DNA from: Asaia bogorensis
GTDB lineage: Bacteria > Pseudomonadota > Alphaproteobacteria > Acetobacterales > Acetobacteraceae
Direction: 5' to 3'
Assembly: GCA_943333505.2 (NCBI GenBank)
Contig: CALQTN020000001.1
Span: 62,001-126,000 of the forward strand
Length of the DNA stretch: 64,000 nt
Shown one piece after another: positions 61,075 to 64,000 of the stretch. Within the stretch, counting starts at the first letter, position 1; every line of letters begins with the position of its first letter. The translations under genes were made by a program, and so were the position numbers. The notes below the pieces were generated by a model. That model ran no database searches. It worked only from the letters and a program-made list of their open reading frames with translations, and was not told the DNA's origin.

Positions 61075-61965
61075 CTAGAGTGTGACGACCGCCAACAGCC
61101 GCGCCGCCGCCGCCGCCGCGTCCGCCACTGACAGCGACGCCATATCCGCGGTCGTCCCTACGGCAGAAGCCGCAAATCGCCCGGCGGGCGCGTATTCGGT
61201 GACCGAGGTCGGGCCGAACAGGCCAAGCGTCGGTACGCCGGTTGCAGCCGAGATATGCATCAGGCCGGAATCATTGCCGATAAAAATTCGCACTCGCCCT
61301 AGGCAGGCGGCCGCTTCAGACAAGGTCAGCGTGCCGCATAAATCAACCGCATCCGGCAGCCGATCCAGCACCGCCTGGGCGCCCACGCGTTCATGCGCAC
61401 CCGGTCCGGCAAAGATCACCGGTCGGGCACCAGGCAGCAATTCGTCGCGCAAAACCTTGAACAGGGCCACGAAATTCTCCGCTGGCCAGATTTTTCCGCT
61501 CCAGTTCGCCGTCGGTCCAAGACCGATCCACGGCCCATCGCCTGGCAGCAACTGCGCGGCACGGGCGCGATCGGCGGCACTGGTCCAGGTCACCGGCAGC
61601 GGCGGTGGGGCAACTGGCAGGATGGCGGCAATCTGATCGGTCTTGTGCCCCGGCGACTTACGCATGATCGCGCGCCGCCGGGTCGGAACCAGCCAGGCGA
61701 GAGCGGAGGCACGGATATCAACCACCAGATCCCAGCCGGTCAGAACCGTTTTTGCCCACAGCCCGAGCCAGTGCCGTCCATAGCGGCGCTTGTCGAACAC
61801 GATCAGCCGCTCGAGTTGCGGCATATGCGCGAACAAACCCGCCGCCACCGGCCCGCAGGCGACAGTAAACCGCGCCTCGGGATAGCGCCGCATCAAATGG
61901 TCGAGCAATCCGGTTGACAGGACCGCATCGCCGATACGACTCGATGTTACAAACAAGATACGCAT
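61075..61965 (-). CDS. Family 9 glycosyltransferase (heptosyltransferase-like)
   Basis: A 296-residue GT9 enzyme, as in LPS core heptosyltransferases. The N-terminus MRILFVTSSRIGDAVLSTGLL is diagnostic, with GLGPTANWSGKIWP and the nucleotide-sugar motif FIGNDSGLMHISAATGVPTLGLFGPT. It acts at the cytoplasmic face of the membrane on a lipid-linked or core sugar acceptor. Divergent from asnB with 96 bp between. Donor sugar not determinable. Confidence 0.88.
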   Translation of the reverse strand: MRILFVTSSRIGDAVLSTGLLDHLMRRYPEARFTVACGPVAAGLFAHMPQLERLIVFDKRRYGRHWLGLWAKTVLTGWDLVVDIRASALAWLVPTRRRAIMRKSPGHKTDQIAAILPVAPPPLPVTWTSAADRARAAQLLPGDGPWIGLGPTANWSGKIWPAENFVALFKVLRDELLPGARPVIFAGPGAHERVGAQAVLDRLPDAVDLCGTLTLSEAAACLGRVRIFIGNDSGLMHISAATGVPTLGLFGPTSVTEYAPAGRFAASAVGTTADMASLSVADAAAAAARLLAVVTL

Positions 61966-62061
61966 ACACCTTGGCTAGCACGTCCTTGGACGTTTTGCGT
62001 GTGGGGTGTAGAGCGCGGCCTGGCACGTACAGCGCGCCCGGGTTATTCGGAGTTTCGAGCC

Positions 62062-63810
62062 ATGTGCGGCATAGCAGGGATCATGACGCGGAACGGCCGG
62101 CCGCCGCAGGGCGGCGCGATCGCGCGCCTGCTCGCCGCCCTCGCCCATCGCGGACCGGACGGGCATGGCCAGGTGGTGCGCGACAACGTCGCCCTGCTGC
62201 AAACTAGGCTCGCGATCATCGACCTCGCGACCGGGGACCAGCCGATGTTTACCCCAAACGGCACCGCGTTGGTTGCCAATGGCGAGATCTACAACAATCT
62301 CGACCTACGCGCCGCGATGACCGATACGCCCTTCGTCACCCGATCGGATTGCGAGGTGCCGCTGTTTCTCTTTGAAGCCGAAGGGATTGGCTTCGCTGAA
62401 CGCCTGCGCGGCATGTTTGCGATTGCCATCCACGACCGGGCGGCGCGGCGGCTGGTGCTGGCGCGCGACCCGTTCGGCATCAAGCCGCTCTACTATTGCG
62501 CGACAGACACCGCGTTTGCTTTTGCCTCCGAGCCACAGGCGCTGATCGCGGCAGGCTTTGTGCGCGCCGACATCAATCCGGCCGCCCGCAACGAACTGCT
62601 GCAACTCAAATTCTCGACCGGGGCTGCGACGATTTTTCCGGGCATCAACCGCGTGCTGCCCGGCGAAACCCTGGTGATCGAGGATGGCGTGATCGTGGCC
62701 CGCCGCCAGCACGCCGCCCTGCCGGCCGGAGGGCCGACGCGGCCCGGCACGACAGGCCAACTGGAAACCGCGCTGCTGGATAGTGTTTCGATTCATCTGC
62801 GGTCCGACGTGCCCTTTGGCCTGTTCCTGTCGGGCGGCATCGACAGCGCCAGCGTGCTGGCCTTGATGCGGCGCGCCACCGGCCAAAAGGTCCATGCCAT
62901 CACCTGTGGCTGGGCCGATGGGATCGGGGTCGATGAAACCGCCGAGGCCGCACGCCTTGCCGCCGCGATGGGGGCCGATTGCCATCGCGTGGAAATGGGC
63001 CCGGCGGATTTCTGGAGCCTCGCGCCCCGGATCGCGGCCGCCATTGATGACCCGACCGCCGACGCGGCCGTGCTGCCAACCTGGATGCTCGGCCGTGCCG
63101 CCCGCGCCCAGGGTTTGAAGGTGACGTTGTGCGGCGAGGGCGCGGATGAATTGTTCGGCGGCTACAGCCGCTACCGCAAGCGCCGCCCACCGCTGTCCTG
63201 GATCAGCCGCAAGCCGCGGAGTTCGGGCGTGTTTGGCGATCCGGCCGCCCTTGCCGGATGGCGCGACGGGATAGACGCGCTCGAAGCCGGCGCGGCCGCA
63301 GACCGCAGTCCGGTGCAGGCCGCACAAGCCATCGATATTGCCGAATGGTTGCCCAATGATCTGCTCACCAAGCTCGATCGTTGCCTGATGGCGCATGGGG
63401 TGGAAGGACGCACCCCGTTTCTCGACCCGGTCGTCGCCAATTTCGCCTTTCGTTTGCCGGACGCCCAAAAAATCGGATGGCGCTTTGGCAAGGTCGTGTT
63501 GCGTGACTGGCTGGCAAAGGCGTTCCCGGAAGCGGGTGCCTATGCCCGCAAGAAAGGCTTCAAGCCGCCGGTTGGCGCCTGGATGCAGGCCAGGAGCGAT
63601 GAACTCGGCACCCTGGTCGCGGCTCAGCCCGGGATTGCCGCCTGCCTGCCGGCAAGTCTGGTGCGGGCAAGCTTCGCCGAGGCTGCCGCCAAATCGCAAC
63701 CGGCCTGGAGCCTACTGTTTTATGCGCTTTGGCATAGCCATCACGTGATCGGCATTCCCGCCGATGGCGATATCGCGGCGACCCTCGTGGATGCCGGGCG
63801 AGCGGGATAG
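62062..63810 (+). CDS. asnB: Asparagine synthase, glutamine-hydrolysing
   Basis: A 582-residue class B asparagine synthetase. ATG 62062 (MCGIAGIMTRNG) places the nucleophilic Cys2 of the glutaminase domain correctly, followed by ALAHRGPDGHGQ, ATGDQPMFTPNGTALVANGEIYN and the ATP pyrophosphatase loop FLSGGIDSASV. The GEGADELFGGY motif is also present. It makes Asn from Asp, Gln and ATP; homologues in polysaccharide clusters amidate sugars, and the neighbouring glycosyltransferase leaves that open. The downstream MFS gene begins after 6 nt. Confidence 0.93.
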   Translation: MCGIAGIMTRNGRPPQGGAIARLLAALAHRGPDGHGQVVRDNVALLQTRLAIIDLATGDQPMFTPNGTALVANGEIYNNLDLRAAMTDTPFVTRSDCEVPLFLFEAEGIGFAERLRGMFAIAIHDRAARRLVLARDPFGIKPLYYCATDTAFAFASEPQALIAAGFVRADINPAARNELLQLKFSTGAATIFPGINRVLPGETLVIEDGVIVARRQHAALPAGGPTRPGTTGQLETALLDSVSIHLRSDVPFGLFLSGGIDSASVLALMRRATGQKVHAITCGWADGIGVDETAEAARLAAAMGADCHRVEMGPADFWSLAPRIAAAIDDPTADAAVLPTWMLGRAARAQGLKVTLCGEGADELFGGYSRYRKRRPPLSWISRKPRSSGVFGDPAALAGWRDGIDALEAGAAADRSPVQAAQAIDIAEWLPNDLLTKLDRCLMAHGVEGRTPFLDPVVANFAFRLPDAQKIGWRFGKVVLRDWLAKAFPEAGAYARKKGFKPPVGAWMQARSDELGTLVAAQPGIAACLPASLVRASFAEAAAKSQPAWSLLFYALWHSHHVIGIPADGDIAATLVDAGRAG

Positions 63811-63816
63811 CCGACG

Positions 63817-64000
63817 ATGCAAAAAATCTCGACCTGGCTGGTGCCGCTGCTGGCGCTGCTGCTGATCCGCGCTACTGGCAGTTTTCAGCTTGCCGCGCCG
63901 GCGGCCTTCGGCACCGCACTCACAGCTCAGCTTGGCCTGAGCCATGCCGAAATTGGCATGCTGATGGGTGCGTTCATGTTGCCGGGCATTTTTGTCACCG
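63817..64000 (+). CDS. MFS transporter, 5' part only
   Basis: The first 61 codons run off the window. The N-terminus MQKISTWLVPLLALLLIRATG and LGLSHAEIGMLMGAFMLPGIF match the first two helices of major facilitator family transporters. It starts 6 nt after asnB, so it is probably co-transcribed. Substrate unknown. Confidence 0.7.
   Translation, partial: MQKISTWLVPLLALLLIRATGSFQLAAPAAFGTALTAQLGLSHAEIGMLMGAFMLPGIFVT

Overview
This window is a GC-rich alphaproteobacterial chromosome segment. It is probably from the Acetobacteraceae (Rhodospirillales). The reasons are the gene order mraZ to ftsZ followed by lpxC, bamD, recN and ligA, a J-domain protein/cobS/cobT group, and AT-rich intergenic inverted repeats of a kind I associate with acetic acid bacteria and relatives. 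The family assignment is inference; the class is secure. I see no prophage, transposase, CRISPR array, tRNA or rRNA.

Region 1 (1-12.9 kb) is mixed metabolism and transport: the C-terminus of a CopD-like copper resistance protein, an L-asparaginase-family gene that appears to start with ATT behind a 54-bp palindrome, cobT and cobS of the aerobic cobaltochelatase with a J-domain gene, a family III CoA transferase, an Old Yellow Enzyme, pdxY, an NdvA-like ABC exporter, a CBS-domain protein, a glycine-zipper lipoprotein, mscL and a ChaC-like gamma-glutamylcyclotransferase. Two copies of a roughly 140-160 bp inverted-repeat element sit here, and one of them supplies the start of the exporter gene.

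Region 2 (12.9-23.5 kb) holds a three-subunit molybdenum hydroxylase operon (AYRGAGR type, not form I CO dehydrogenase), a frameshifted YHS-domain relic, a D-threonine aldolase-family enzyme, an unrecognised gene with a leaderless-type promoter, an orphan family 5 solute-binding protein, a DODA-type dioxygenase and a Baeyer-Villiger-type monooxygenase.

Region 3 (23.5-49 kb, minus strand) is the division and cell wall cluster, read from high to low coordinates: rnpB, mraZ, rsmH, ftsL, ftsI, murE, murF, mraY, murD, ftsW, murG, murC, murB, ddl, ftsQ, ftsA, ftsZ, lpxC, bamD, recN, ligA. Every junction from mraZ to ftsA overlaps by 1-23 nt, so the peptidoglycan precursor and divisome genes form one translationally coupled chain. 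LpxC (lipid A) and BamD (outer membrane assembly) extend it to the whole envelope.

Region 4 (49-64 kb) has an AmiD-like amidase with a DjlA-like co-chaperone, a fused 5-oxoprolinase, the LPS export and Kdo operon kdsD-lptC-lptA-lptB followed by rpoN and hpf, a protease-fold PDZ protein without a recognisable catalytic triad, a family 9 glycosyltransferase, asnB and the start of an MFS transporter.

No clearly new multi-gene system stands out. The most unusual signals are the ATT start with its upstream palindrome, the repeat-derived N-terminus of the exporter, the leaderless promoter with an operator-like palindrome, and several proteins with altered catalytic motifs.
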